Virus record (IMG/VR): IMGVR_UViG_3300042907_000764
Location: 1 to 35,500 of that record
Length of the DNA: 35,500 bases
Reading direction: 5' to 3' (one strand)
Source of the DNA: a virus
Shown here: piece by piece, positions 6,837 to 14,654 of the stretch
Layout of the letters: each line of letters begins with the position of its first letter
Position numbering within the stretch: position 1 is the first letter of the stretch
Notes under the pieces: generated by a model
Database searches by the model: none
What the model was told of the DNA's origin: nothing
Seen by the model: the letters and a program-made list of their open reading frames with translations, nothing else
Program-made: the position numbers and the translations under genes

Positions 6837-7545
6837 TTTTTTGGGCCAACTTTAGACGTTTTAATCGTCCACGCTCGCCAGACAGCTTGCGCTCGTGCAG
6901 TAACTGGTAACTGCACTGGCAGCAGTAAAGATTTTTATTCAGGTTGTATTGCTGAGCCCCGCCACCGCAGCGGATGCATTTGGTTGTCTGAATCAATTCC
7001 CCTGGCATCGCGCTGGCACACTTGCGGCGTGCAATCGTCAAGTGCTGGCAGATGCGCTGGTGGCTGACGCCATAGTGGTCAGCGATTTCCCTAATGGTGT
7101 AATCCTTTGCCAAGCGCTGCAGAATATCAGCCTCTTGCGGTGTGCAAAATCCTAATGCCTGCTTGGTCACCATGGCGGCATCCAGCCCATTCCAGTGATG
7201 ATCTCGGCCTTGCATATCGAGCAAACTAACCTCTGCATCAAGCGAGTATTTAATGACTCGGCCCCTTTTCCCACGCTTGAAATAGTCGTTCAAATGCCCA
7301 CGCCTGCGGTATACGAAGTGATCTAACACCGTTGACAATTTGCCACGCGCCGGGTCGTGATACTGCACAGCCCGCACCAGCTGAACCATCACCTCGCTCT
7401 GCCAATCGTCCTGGTCCATGCCTAACGGTGGTCTATATTTTCGCGAGAGAAAATAGACCAGCCGCAAGTTTTCCTCGACCATCAACTTCTGCTCAGGGGT
7501 CAATGGCTCATTCGTTTTCTTCTGATTCGTCTGGTTCGCCTGCAT
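6829..7545 (-). CDS. Sigma-70-family factor with C-terminal zinc ribbon
   Basis: 238 aa. Residues 15-95 match sigma region 2: 'ENLRLVYFLSRKYRPP', then 'DDWQSEVMVQLVRAVQYHD' and 'FVYRRRGHLNDYF'. Residues about 131-175 match region 4, with 'TPQEADILQRLAKDYTIREI' and a helix-turn-helix 'DHYGVSHQRICQHL'. The end adds a zinc ribbon (CIRCG...YCCQC), unusual for a sigma factor. It should direct host RNA polymerase to phage promoters, perhaps late ones. I prefer ATG 7545; an ATG at 7587 adds 14 residues but overlaps the upstream gene more. It could also be an RNAP-binding transcription activator with a sigma-like fold. Confidence 0.8.
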   Translation of the reverse strand: MQANQTNQKKTNEPLTPEQKLMVEENLRLVYFLSRKYRPPLGMDQDDWQSEVMVQLVRAVQYHDPARGKLSTVLDHFVYRRRGHLNDYFKRGKRGRVIKYSLDAEVSLLDMQGRDHHWNGLDAAMVTKQALGFCTPQEADILQRLAKDYTIREIADHYGVSHQRICQHLTIARRKCASAMPGELIQTTKCIRCGGGAQQYNLNKNLYCCQCSYQLLHERKLSGERGRLKRLKLAQKNG

Positions 7546-7756
7546 CGTTACAATCCGCCTCCACCTCGGCCATTTCAGAACAAACATCCAAGTGAGTAGC
7601 TAATACACGAGCTTGCTGATGTGTCATAAGAAAGCAGGCAGTTTCCTGACCATCTCGCAACAATGTCATCAGCACCTGCCCTGGCTGCAGTGTGTCCACT
7701 GTGGTCACAACTTCTAAAAGTCCTTCGTCCACTTTCAAACTCATCCGCTCTGCCAT
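7508..7756 (-). CDS. Acidic hypothetical protein
   Basis: 82 aa, not recognised. Residues 1-55 look like a small alpha/beta domain ('GLLEVVTTVDTLQPGQVLMT', 'TACFLMTHQQARVLATHL'). The last 20 residues are mostly Glu/Asp and overlap the sigma gene in another frame. Its ribosome site GGGGAGGG lies in an 11-bp palindrome (TCCCCTGGGGA), so mRNA folding could affect translation. Directly before the sigma gene, it could be a partner of the sigma factor; this is positional only. Confidence 0.6.
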   Translation of the reverse strand: MAERMSLKVDEGLLEVVTTVDTLQPGQVLMTLLRDGQETACFLMTHQQARVLATHLDVCSEMAEVEADCNDAGEPDESEENE

Positions 7757-7795
7757 GGTGCGCCCTCCCCTGGGGAATAAATATTTTGGCCACCT

Positions 7796-7954
7796 CTACT
7801 CACGAAGCGCACGCTCGGCCCACTCCGGGTAAAACGTCTGGCCTCGGCATTCAACTGCGGTGTAGGTCCGTATAAACTCCCGCAGTCTTTCCACCTGGGC
7901 GATTAGCTTGGCGATCTTCTCTTCTTGGATTTGCTCCAGATTTTGCTCTGTCAT
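7796..7954 (-). CDS. 52-aa coiled-coil miniprotein
   Basis: Starts at ATG 7954, overlapping the upstream stop (ATGA). The body is a helix with heptads ('EEKIAKLIAQVERLREFIR') and a short tail 'FYPEWAERALRE'. Longer upstream extensions in this frame overlap the previous gene and look like shadow sequence. It resembles the 70-aa and 66-aa coiled-coil genes near the clamp. Function unknown. Confidence 0.6.
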   Translation of the reverse strand: MTEQNLEQIQEEKIAKLIAQVERLREFIRTYTAVECRGQTFYPEWAERALRE

Positions 7955-8178
7955 TGGTTTACCCACAGATGTTTGCTGAAATGCCTGACCGCCTGCATCG
8001 CGACCACCCTGCCATTTGCCCCGGTGTAAACACCGACCACCCGCGAGTTCACCATGGCTCGCCATTTGGTTGGCTGCCCTTTACGGATTGGCGCAACTGT
8101 GCCAAGGATTTTTCCTTGCCATACCCATGCGTACTCATGGCCAAATTCGTGTGGGTATCTCTCGACTTCTGGTTCCAT
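7951..8178 (-). CDS. Small beta-rich hypothetical protein
   Basis: 75 aa, not recognised. 'YAWVWQGKILGTVAPIRKGQ' and 'WRAMVNSRVVGVYTGANGRV' suggest four or five beta strands, ending in a helix 'AMQAVRHFSKHL'. The ATG is preceded by GAGGTAGGA, a good ribosome site. Codon choice and balance look like real protein, unlike the competing frame of the 77-aa ORF over the same DNA. Possibly a small nucleic-acid or protein-binding domain, not assigned. Confidence 0.65.
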   Translation of the reverse strand: MEPEVERYPHEFGHEYAWVWQGKILGTVAPIRKGQPTKWRAMVNSRVVGVYTGANGRVVAMQAVRHFSKHLWVNQ

Positions 8179-8282
8179 TTCCTACCTCTTACTACTTTAT
8201 TTTTAAGCCAACCGGCCAGTTCTTCGTCAAAGAAATCGACAATTTCAACAACAAGAAAAATCCAGTTAATTGGGTTTAGCAT
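8049..8282 (-). CDS. Possible 77-aa ORF with hydrophobic N-terminus
   Basis: Starts at ATG 8282 with GGGAG about 8 bases upstream. Residues 1-35 begin 'MLNPINWIFLVVEIVDFF' and could be a membrane or surface helix. The last 43 codons overlap the better-looking 75-aa gene in another frame and are probably not constrained. It may be a real short protein, a decayed gene, or chance. It is included because otherwise 8179-8265 would be unexplained. Confidence 0.35.
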   Translation of the reverse strand: MLNPINWIFLVVEIVDFFDEELAGWLKNKVVRGRKWNQKSRDTHTNLAMSTHGYGKEKSLAQLRQSVKGSQPNGEPW

Positions 8283-8598
8283 CACCAACTCCCGGCAGCG
8301 GTTTAATAATTTTGTTTATGTACTGAACTCTAATATCTTCATTTCTGAACACAAAAATTGCCGTGGAAATTAAGAAAAACGCAACAACAACGACCACGCT
8401 CCAAGCCGAAAACTTCAGCCAGAACATCAAAGACTTTTTCCAGCTTTCGATTGCGGTAACACGCTTTCGCACCTCATGCAATTCGTGATATCTGCGCGCG
8501 GCATCGCCGTAATAGTAGTCCAAACGGCCTTTATTTTCCGCAAGTTGGTGCTGGACCTTTTTCCAGTCGTCAGCAGAGATATTAATCGACTCGTTCAT
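8266..8598 (-). CDS. Small membrane protein with N-terminal coiled coil
   Basis: 110 aa from ATG 8598, which overlaps the preceding stop (ATGA). Residues 10-60 are helical and charged ('DDWKKVQHQLAENKGRLDYY'), then 'WKKSLMFWLKFSAW' leads into one strong transmembrane helix, 'VVVVVAFFLISTAIFVF'. The last 25 residues are basic and polar. The layout fits a tail-anchored or bitopic inner membrane protein. With the 52-aa membrane gene just before it, it could form a holin-like or superinfection-exclusion pair, but it sits in the early operon, away from the peptidase genes. Confidence 0.65.
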   Translation of the reverse strand: MNESINISADDWKKVQHQLAENKGRLDYYYGDAARRYHELHEVRKRVTAIESWKKSLMFWLKFSAWSVVVVVAFFLISTAIFVFRNEDIRVQYINKIIKPLPGVGDAKPN

Positions 8599-8753
8599 TG
8601 CCCATCTCCAGTCGCCCAGTGAATAAACGCCTTGACAGTCGGCCATATGTGCGCAGAAAGAGCTCCTGCGAAAAATGAGATAGCTGCAATCATCACGACA
8701 GCGACACCCACGGCTTTTATTCCTAGTGCTCTAGCTAAATCGTTGCCGGTCAT
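8595..8753 (-). CDS. 52-aa single-pass membrane miniprotein
   Basis: Begins 'MTGNDLARALGIKAVG', followed by a transmembrane helix 'VAVVMIAAISFFAGALSAHI' and a short tail 'WPTVKAFIHWATGDGQ'. Its ATG overlaps the previous stop (TGATG) and its stop overlaps the next ATG, so three small genes are coupled in a row. Tiny phage membrane proteins often modify the host envelope, inhibit host functions or act in lysis; no family signature is visible. Missed easily because it is only 159 bases long. Confidence 0.6.
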   Translation of the reverse strand: MTGNDLARALGIKAVGVAVVMIAAISFFAGALSAHIWPTVKAFIHWATGDGQ

Positions 8754-8917
8754 CACTCAGTATCTCCCGGCAGCCTTTCAAGTATTTGCATTTGGCGCTT
8801 GTGAATAGCCAAAGCCAGATCCTCAGCAAGTCTCTTTATGGCTTCATGCCGCTGGTTTTCAGGCTTATCTAACACTTCGTCTAGTTCCCTCCAGTAGCTA
8901 TTCCAATCACTATTCAT
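8753..8917 (-). CDS. 54-aa soluble miniprotein
   Basis: Begins 'MNSDWNSYWRELDEVLDK' and continues as an amphipathic helix 'RHEAIKRLAEDLALAIHKRQ'. There is no membrane segment. Start and stop overlap both neighbours (TGATG), so it is translated as part of a chain with the two membrane genes that follow. It could be the cytoplasmic partner of that pair. Function unknown. Confidence 0.6.
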   Translation of the reverse strand: MNSDWNSYWRELDEVLDKPENQRHEAIKRLAEDLALAIHKRQMQILERLPGDTE

Positions 8918-9126
8918 CACTCATCTCCCAGCACTTCCCACAATTCGTAATCCGCAGCGCTCAGCCTTATCTTGGGATCTTCTATAACCATCTGCAGACT
9001 GCGCTGCTGGTGCCTTTCGATTGCTAACCGCAGGCGCCAGATCTCCTCATCACATGACTCGCGCACCACGCTCATCAAGTCGGCCAAGATCTGATCTGCT
9101 CGTGCCTTCTGCTCATCCGTTAACAT
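8917..9126 (-). CDS. 69-aa helical hypothetical protein
   Basis: Starts at ATG 9126 with GAGG seven bases upstream and begins 'MLTDEQKARADQILADLMS'. It is helical and charged, with 'EEIWRLRLAIERHQQRSLQM' in the middle. It overlaps the zinc-binding protein gene by 14 bases. No known family. It begins a run of short coupled genes leading to the sigma factor. Confidence 0.6.
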   Translation of the reverse strand: MLTDEQKARADQILADLMSVVRESCDEEIWRLRLAIERHQQRSLQMVIEDPKIRLSAADYELWEVLGDE

Positions 9127-9760
9127 TTTGATACCTCGCAATAATCGCCTCGACTGTCTTCTTCCAACTCGCCTGCCCATGCTCTTGCTCCCATGTCGCC
9201 ATCTCGGCTGCCACCTCGACTCGGCGCAACTCTTGGTGCGTCTGCCAGTGCGGGTTGCGACATTCGTATTCTGCAAAGCTCATCACCTGCTTGGGATCTG
9301 GCTGTGCGTTGGTCCATTTGCCATGCACATGCCGGCCCAGTCCGCAGTCGCAAGTCACCGCCATGGTGCGCCTCGGCTTCAGCCATTCCGGTCCAGACAC
9401 AAACTCAACATGCGGCAGACCGATCACCCAGCCACAGTCACCGCAGCGATGGCACCGAGTAGCCTTGGTCAGTTCAGCCAGGCGGGATTTTTCGGTGGCC
9501 TCGCGGATTGATAAATCTTGCCGCCGCAATTCACTGCGCAGTGCATCCAAAAACTGAGTCGGGAACTGCGGCACCGGGTTATGCCTGGAGATTGCCTGAA
9601 GCGCAGACACTAGCTCGGAGTTACTCCGGCCCTCGGCATGGAACAGTACCGCCCAGGTGCCGAGTGTTCGCTGCCACTCTGGAGAGTTGGCACCGAATAG
9701 CGCCGCAAATAGGTCTGACCACCGAGTGGCACTCAGCCGCTCCATCACTGCACTAGCCAT
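9113..9760 (-). CDS. Zinc-binding protein of the replication region
   Basis: 215 aa. The N-terminal 95 residues are helical. Residues about 102-140 hold paired cysteines, CHRCGDCGW and CDCGLG, a plausible zinc site, then a helical C-terminus 'QELRRVEVAAEMATWEQEHG'. The ATG lies inside GAGGTGAGGC ATG, a strong ribosome site, and overlaps the replication gene by 8 bases. A Cys-rich protein directly after a replication initiator is often a helicase loader or accessory. That is context only. Confidence 0.6.
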   Translation of the reverse strand: MASAVMERLSATRWSDLFAALFGANSPEWQRTLGTWAVLFHAEGRSNSELVSALQAISRHNPVPQFPTQFLDALRSELRRQDLSIREATEKSRLAELTKATRCHRCGDCGWVIGLPHVEFVSGPEWLKPRRTMAVTCDCGLGRHVHGKWTNAQPDPKQVMSFAEYECRNPHWQTHQELRRVEVAAEMATWEQEHGQASWKKTVEAIIARYQNVNG

Positions 9761-10556
9761 GCCTCACCTCAAGTCTTGGTGCCGGTGGAATTTCCCCATA
9801 GATTTCAGCCGCCAGATGTGCCGGCATCATCTCGCTCGCCAATGGCTTTAATTTGCGTTCTGGCGCACGATCAAAAAAGGTGGGAGCTTTGGTCGGCTTA
9901 GGCGTGTTTGTCGCTCTAGAGAGCCAATTAACAAGGAAGCGTGGCATGCCGCTTGCAGTCTTGCGATTGTCTGGGTTGGCTTCGATCCACAACAGCGCCT
10001 TGCGGCATTCTAAAACAATGTCTATAGCTGGGTAAACTGCGCACCATGCGTTGACTTGATTCTGGCGTAGATCGTAGCTGTCTTCTGGTCCGTCTGTGGG
10101 GTAGCTGAGGACGATTTGGGAATCATCCTGCTGCTTCTCTTTTTTCTTCTTATTATCTCTATTCTTATTCTTTTCTAGGCCCGCAGAGCTTCCGCTCGGA
10201 TGCGGACACGATGCGGACATTTTGCGGACATCATTTTTGCGCTTGGATTCGGATGCTCTACGTTTAGCTGAAGCGCCGTTATGTGCTAGGTAGTTAACGA
10301 GTTGCAGCCCTTCTGGTGTGCCAACTATCCAGCCTACCTGCGACAGTTCCTGAGTCAGATTTGGCGTTTCTGTCATGCGATCCAGTGCCGCTGGTGTCAT
10401 GTTCCGCAGCAAATCACCATCGGCATGGCTATCTGCAACGGACCAAAGGTGGACAAGTGCGCCCAAGACGTGGACACTAGGCAGACACAATGCGGACGCA
10501 ATGCGGACAACATGCGGATGCGTTGCCAGATGCGTGCGGACCTTGATCCAGTTCAT
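9753..10556 (-). CDS. Phage replication initiator / helicase-loader-like protein
   Basis: 267 aa. The N-terminal 100 residues start 'MNWIKVRTHLATHPHVVRIA' and have the helical, winged-helix-like pattern of phage replication proteins, including 'LVNYLAHNGASAKRRASESK'. A low-complexity basic linker (KKKKEKQQDD) follows, then a C-terminal helical domain ending near 'MPRFLVNWLSRATN'. This two-domain layout with a charged linker is common in phage O- or DnaD/DnaT-like initiators. ATG 10556 follows AAGGA. The zinc protein after it could be its partner. An origin inside the gene, as in lambdoid phages, is possible but no iterons were seen. Confidence 0.6.
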   Translation of the reverse strand: MNWIKVRTHLATHPHVVRIASALCLPSVHVLGALVHLWSVADSHADGDLLRNMTPAALDRMTETPNLTQELSQVGWIVGTPEGLQLVNYLAHNGASAKRRASESKRKNDVRKMSASCPHPSGSSAGLEKNKNRDNKKKKEKQQDDSQIVLSYPTDGPEDSYDLRQNQVNAWCAVYPAIDIVLECRKALLWIEANPDNRKTASGMPRFLVNWLSRATNTPKPTKAPTFFDRAPERKLKPLASEMMPAHLAAEIYGEIPPAPRLEVRHG

Positions 10557-10566
10557 GGGTTTTTCC

Positions 10567-11484
10567 TTAAAACCTTGCCACAATTCCAAAGCTGGAAAAG
10601 ACTAGGCAAAACTTCTCAGCATTCCCGCCCACATAAATGCACACCTGCCCCTGCACTGGCGAGTTGGCCGGCTTGCCGTTTTTATCGTTGAACTTGACGC
10701 GGCCTCGAACAAAGCAGATGGCCGTGGCCACTGAAGCTATTTCATGGAACCACTGCGTATCGGTTGCGTTGTTTACCAGGACAATTGCTTGCGATAGGTT
10801 GGCTGTTTCCTCAACCAGCTTGGCCGCAAACAAGCCGACAGATTCCTTGGAATACGGAGGGTTAAGCCAGACGTTCCCGCGCCATTCCTTGATTAGTCCG
10901 TTTTCATCTATCGTGAAGTACTGGCTAGCCTGAACCGTTTCCTGCGCCAGTTCACAGCTTGCCGGGTCCAAGTCAATGGAACCCATCACAGTGCGTGCGG
11001 CCTCAATGTATTTAGATGGCGTGTACCATTCATTTTCCACGCTGTTGTGGGAGACATGGCAAGGGTCCGCAAGCTTCAGCAATCCAGCCTGGGTAACCTC
11101 CCGCTGCTCATCGTTGCATTCTCGAATGTATTCCTCGAACGTATCCTCATTAACCTTGGCCTCTTTCTGCCAACGGGATGATTGCTTGTATGAAACGCCA
11201 AAGGACTCCAATGGTGCCCCTGACATCGTGTCAGGGGCAGATTTACCGTGCTGGTTTACCGGCTTCTCCATCGCAGCCAGCAATTCCCCGGCCCGTCTTT
11301 CAGCCCGCAGCTTTATTTCTGAGGCTGAATTAGCAGCTTCAAGGCTGTCTGATGCCGCCTTGATGTAGATGCGTAAAGCTTCAGCCTGATCCCTGATGCG
11401 CAAAACATCATCAAGGTTCTTTGCGGATACCAATGCCAACTTAGCCTGGCTTATCCTTGCCAATGTTGTCGTTTCAGTAGCCAT
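10567..11484 (-). CDS. Dam-like N6-adenine DNA methyltransferase with N-terminal helical domain
   Basis: 305 aa. Residues about 150-300 contain 'ENEWYTPSKYIEAARTVMG', 'IDLDPAS' and the catalytic 'NVWLNPPYS' (NPPY), which define the phage Dam-type adenine methyltransferases. The N-terminal half is helical with 'RAERRAGELLAAMEK', a motif found in phage proteins with ParB-like or DNA-binding N-termini. It probably methylates phage DNA against host restriction. The start is ATG 11484; a GTG nine bases upstream is also possible. No cognate restriction enzyme is nearby. It is the second methyltransferase in this operon. Confidence 0.8.
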   Translation of the reverse strand: MATETTTLARISQAKLALVSAKNLDDVLRIRDQAEALRIYIKAASDSLEAANSASEIKLRAERRAGELLAAMEKPVNQHGKSAPDTMSGAPLESFGVSYKQSSRWQKEAKVNEDTFEEYIRECNDEQREVTQAGLLKLADPCHVSHNSVENEWYTPSKYIEAARTVMGSIDLDPASCELAQETVQASQYFTIDENGLIKEWRGNVWLNPPYSKESVGLFAAKLVEETANLSQAIVLVNNATDTQWFHEIASVATAICFVRGRVKFNDKNGKPANSPVQGQVCIYVGGNAEKFCLVFSSFGIVARF

Positions 11485-12109
11485 GGATTGCACCGAAAAA
11501 TGGCAGGCATTGCTGTGTTGGTTTAAAATTGGGATCGTTTAAGGTTCCTTTTGCCCATCGAGGCAGCAGCCATTCTTCATGCTTGTCTTGAAATCCAAGC
11601 ATTCGGACATGCTCAATAATCATGCCGCTTGGAAACTTTAGCTTCCCATTGTTATGTGTCCGCTTGTGGCATTCAGAGCAAAGCGTTTGAAGATCTCTCA
11701 TTTCCTCGCAGAAAAGGTTTTCATAGGTTAGGTGATGGCATTCAAGGCTAGCTTCTGTCTTGCAGGTTACGCAGCACCCGCCATCTTGTACCCTTCTTGC
11801 TTCCCTAGTCTTTCGCCAATGGTCCGACTTGTAGTAGGCATCCTGTATTTCCTTGGTCAACTTGAGCTTGGTAGGAATTTGGTCAATGTCATCTAATCGG
11901 TACGGGTTTTTAAAAGAGCCATCGCCAGAAATAATAAAGCCGTAACAATTGCGTAGCTGCTCGACAGTAGGCGCAAGCCTGCTACCCTTGCCGAGGATTC
12001 CGGTAACTTCACATTCGGTTTTTCTAAGTTTTTCTCCTTGGCGAAGGTGTGCCAATATAAGTTTTTGCGCTTCAATCCTTTCATGGTGTGCCCTAGCTTC
12101 CATGTTCAT
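11474..12109 (-). CDS. HNH endonuclease with helical N-terminus
   Basis: 211 aa. Residues about 112-155 carry 'CCVTCKTEASLECHHLTYEN' then 'LQTLCSECHKRTH', a full HNH/treble-clef zinc motif. The first 90 residues are helical. Its ATG overlaps the helicase-methyltransferase stop (ATGA). Placed between two DNA methyltransferase genes, it could be a nuclease working with them, or a mobile HNH that settled here. The overlap on both sides argues for a stable operon member. Confidence 0.78.
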   Translation of the reverse strand: MNMEARAHHERIEAQKLILAHLRQGEKLRKTECEVTGILGKGSRLAPTVEQLRNCYGFIISGDGSFKNPYRLDDIDQIPTKLKLTKEIQDAYYKSDHWRKTREARRVQDGGCCVTCKTEASLECHHLTYENLFCEEMRDLQTLCSECHKRTHNNGKLKFPSGMIIEHVRMLGFQDKHEEWLLPRWAKGTLNDPNFKPTQQCLPFFGAIHGY

Positions 12110-14328
12110 ACGTATTCCACCTCCGAAAATAGAGACTTGTTTTCAGATTTGGCGTTCTTAAGATTCAAAGATGCCTGCTTCCAATAGCTTTCCTTAAGCT
12201 CGCAACCAACAAACCGCCTACCCATCTGCAGAGAAATAAAGCCTTCAGAACCAATCCCAGCAAATGGTGATAGGACAACATCGCCAGGGTTGGACCACAT
12301 CCGCAGTGCTCGGCGAATCACCTCAAGCTGCAGTGGGCAAATGTGTCGCTCGTCTTCTTCTTCGCGGCAGCTTCTCCGCTGCAATGTGTCCGATGCGTTT
12401 ATGTCCATCCACACAGGCGAAGCAAACTTCTGCCATTCAGCAACAGGGAACTCTTCAGGCTTGTGACTGACTGGGTTGGCGTTCACGCCTGGCTTACGGC
12501 AGACAACCAGATAATCCGGTATGCCTTGCCGGCTAATGGTCGAGTCTTTTCTGAGTTGTTTCCACAGCAGGCCGATAGCTTTGGTTCTCTGCATTGCTGT
12601 GACTGGGTCTTTCCAGATGCAGACTTCGCTGTGATAAATCCAGCCTTCTTCAACATGAATGCGAATAAGCTCGCCACGGAAATCACGCAGGCCTATTTCC
12701 CCATGGTGCGCCTTGCTGCTTGGCAGCAGCATGCAATGAAACGCCGTCAACCTTCCCGGCTTGGTGACGCGGTAAAGATTGCGCACCAAGAATCGGTACT
12801 GCTCTAAAAACTCCTTATCTGTCTTGGTGTTTCCCATGTCACGAGGTGATGCGCTGTAAGTGTACAGGCTGGCAAATGGTGGAGAGTAAACCGAGAAATC
12901 AATAGAATTGCTAGCCATTTCTGCTGTCTCTTCGACGCAGTCGCCAAGCCTCATTTGCCATCCTTCGCCTTCCTCAACCTGTCGCTTGTGTTCCACCTGA
13001 ATGCTCCTCCCATCTTTAAGTTCATCCGTGACAAAAACCGATGCTTCCGCAATCATGCGGTCGGCCATTTCTTTAGCCTGCTTGTCTTTGCGCTCAATGT
13101 TTGCAACAACATTTCCCTCAATGTCAGCCGCCACAAACCACACATCGACATGCCTTTTCTGACCAAAGCGCCAGCACCGGCGGATGGCTTGGTAAACCTG
13201 TTCCCATGAATCATTTAGGCCGACAAAAACCATCTTGTGGCAGTGCTGCCAGTTAAGGCCAAAACCGCACATAGATGGTTTGCCAATAAGAATGCGGATT
13301 TCTCCGCTGGCAAACTCACGTAGGATGCGTTCCTTGGTTTCCTCGTTCTGGTCGCCGCGCAACTCAACCGAACCGGGAATAGCTTCCGCCAAGGCTTCGC
13401 TTTCGCTGTTGAGGTGGCACCAGATAACCCAATGTTCAGAGGTGTTAGACTGAGAAACAATTCCAGCGGCTTCAGTCACTCTCCTATCTACGGTTTTGCG
13501 CTTGGCAGCCAGCCTTTCCTGTAGGGTTGCTGCTTCTATTACGAACAGTTCGCCAGGCATGACGCTGTTGCTGGTAATGGTTGCCAGATGTTGGCGCAGT
13601 TCTGGTAGCTTGTGGCGTGAACCATCAAAACCAATATCTTCAGGTGACTGAAGCAGACATGCCCAGGAGCAGACCCACTTCCAGAACGCTGTGGTGGCGT
13701 GTCCCTTTAGCCGCCACTTCTGGGTTTCCCCGCCATCATGAACAAAATAGGTGGCCAGCATTTCCGCTCGGGTACAGACACCCAGAAACTCGGCATGGCT
13801 GGCAAGCTCCATCCAGTCATTAGGTGCTGGCGTTGCTGTGCTGGCTAGCCGGTAATCAATGCCAGCGGCAAACTCAATTAAATCTGCCTTAGTCGCACCA
13901 TCGTGGTGCTTGATAATGCTCGACTCATCCAGAACAAGGCCTGACCATTCCTCATCCCTAACCATGTGCAGCTTGGCGTAATTAGTCACATAAATGCCAG
14001 GTCCGCCAATGTCCTGAGACGTGCGGATCTTGTTGACCTTTATGCCAAACAGCTCGCCTTCACTTACAATCTGGTCCGACACCGCCAGCGGTGCCAAAAC
14101 TAAAACGCGCCACTTTGACCAGCGTTGAACATTCTCGGCCCACGCCAACTCCATTAGCGTTTTACCCAAGCCGGTACCAGCAAAGATGCATGCTCGCCCT
14201 TTTCGCAGTGCCCAACGGATGATGGCTTGCTGGTAGTCAAAAGCTTCGGAAGGCATAAAGCTTTCCAGAATCTGATTGAATGTGACCGCCCTATCCTTTG
14301 ATGCAATAAATTCCAAGTATTCAGACAT
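12106..14328 (-). CDS. SF2/SNF2-like helicase fused to DNA methyltransferase
   Basis: 740 aa. The N-terminal part is an SF2 ATPase: 'FAGTGLGKT' (Walker A, about residue 51), 'LVLDESS' (motif II, about 134), 'STATP' (motif III) and 'QAIRRCWRFGQKRHV' (motif VI, about 380). The C-terminal 270 residues are an amino-methyltransferase: 'GDCVEET', 'VYSPPF' (catalytic SPPF, about 482) and 'SPFAGIGSEG' (AdoMet site, order-swapped as in beta-class enzymes). It may track along DNA and methylate it, protecting phage DNA. I chose ATG 14328 with AAGGGGGAAG upstream over a TTG at 14376. Both halves look intact. Confidence 0.85.
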   Translation of the reverse strand: MSEYLEFIASKDRAVTFNQILESFMPSEAFDYQQAIIRWALRKGRACIFAGTGLGKTLMELAWAENVQRWSKWRVLVLAPLAVSDQIVSEGELFGIKVNKIRTSQDIGGPGIYVTNYAKLHMVRDEEWSGLVLDESSIIKHHDGATKADLIEFAAGIDYRLASTATPAPNDWMELASHAEFLGVCTRAEMLATYFVHDGGETQKWRLKGHATTAFWKWVCSWACLLQSPEDIGFDGSRHKLPELRQHLATITSNSVMPGELFVIEAATLQERLAAKRKTVDRRVTEAAGIVSQSNTSEHWVIWCHLNSESEALAEAIPGSVELRGDQNEETKERILREFASGEIRILIGKPSMCGFGLNWQHCHKMVFVGLNDSWEQVYQAIRRCWRFGQKRHVDVWFVAADIEGNVVANIERKDKQAKEMADRMIAEASVFVTDELKDGRSIQVEHKRQVEEGEGWQMRLGDCVEETAEMASNSIDFSVYSPPFASLYTYSASPRDMGNTKTDKEFLEQYRFLVRNLYRVTKPGRLTAFHCMLLPSSKAHHGEIGLRDFRGELIRIHVEEGWIYHSEVCIWKDPVTAMQRTKAIGLLWKQLRKDSTISRQGIPDYLVVCRKPGVNANPVSHKPEEFPVAEWQKFASPVWMDINASDTLQRRSCREEEDERHICPLQLEVIRRALRMWSNPGDVVLSPFAGIGSEGFISLQMGRRFVGCELKESYWKQASLNLKNAKSENKSLFSEVEYV

Positions 14329-14381
14329 GACTTCCCCCTTACCCCCAATGGGTTTGCGCTTTTTAAATTGTTTCAACCTTG

Positions 14382-14654
14382 CTAGTTTTTCTGTCCGCTA
14401 ACCCAAACTTCCCAGCACTCTTTGCAGACTGGCCGACCAGCTAGGAACGGTCCCATCTCGACCAGATAGCGCTGATCTACCAGCGTGGCCACCTGTCGCC
14501 AGCGCCTCCAGTTGCCGGTGACGATGCCGCGCCCGCAGTGGTGGCACACCCGCAGGCGCAGCGCCGAGGGCAGATAAAGAGATCTGCACTCAGCGATGTC
14601 TGGGCTGGTTTCATCAGTCCAGTACTCCGATTTGTCGGCTTTGATCTCAGCCAT
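14382..14654 (-). CDS. Small zinc-finger protein
   Basis: 90 aa from ATG 14654, which overlaps the upstream gene by 8 bases. The middle and end carry CHHCGRG and CKECW, a two-CxxC zinc knuckle separated by about 40 residues. It could be an RNA- or DNA-binding adaptor. It lies between the putative recombination protein and the helicase-methyltransferase. Family not recognised. Confidence 0.6.
   Translation of the reverse strand: MAEIKADKSEYWTDETSPDIAECRSLYLPSALRLRVCHHCGRGIVTGNWRRWRQVATLVDQRYLVEMGPFLAGRPVCKECWEVWVSGQKN

Noticed and set aside
14329-14376. TTG start for the helicase-methyltransferase
   Set aside because: ATG 14328 has a better ribosome site and the extra residues are a short basic run without family support.
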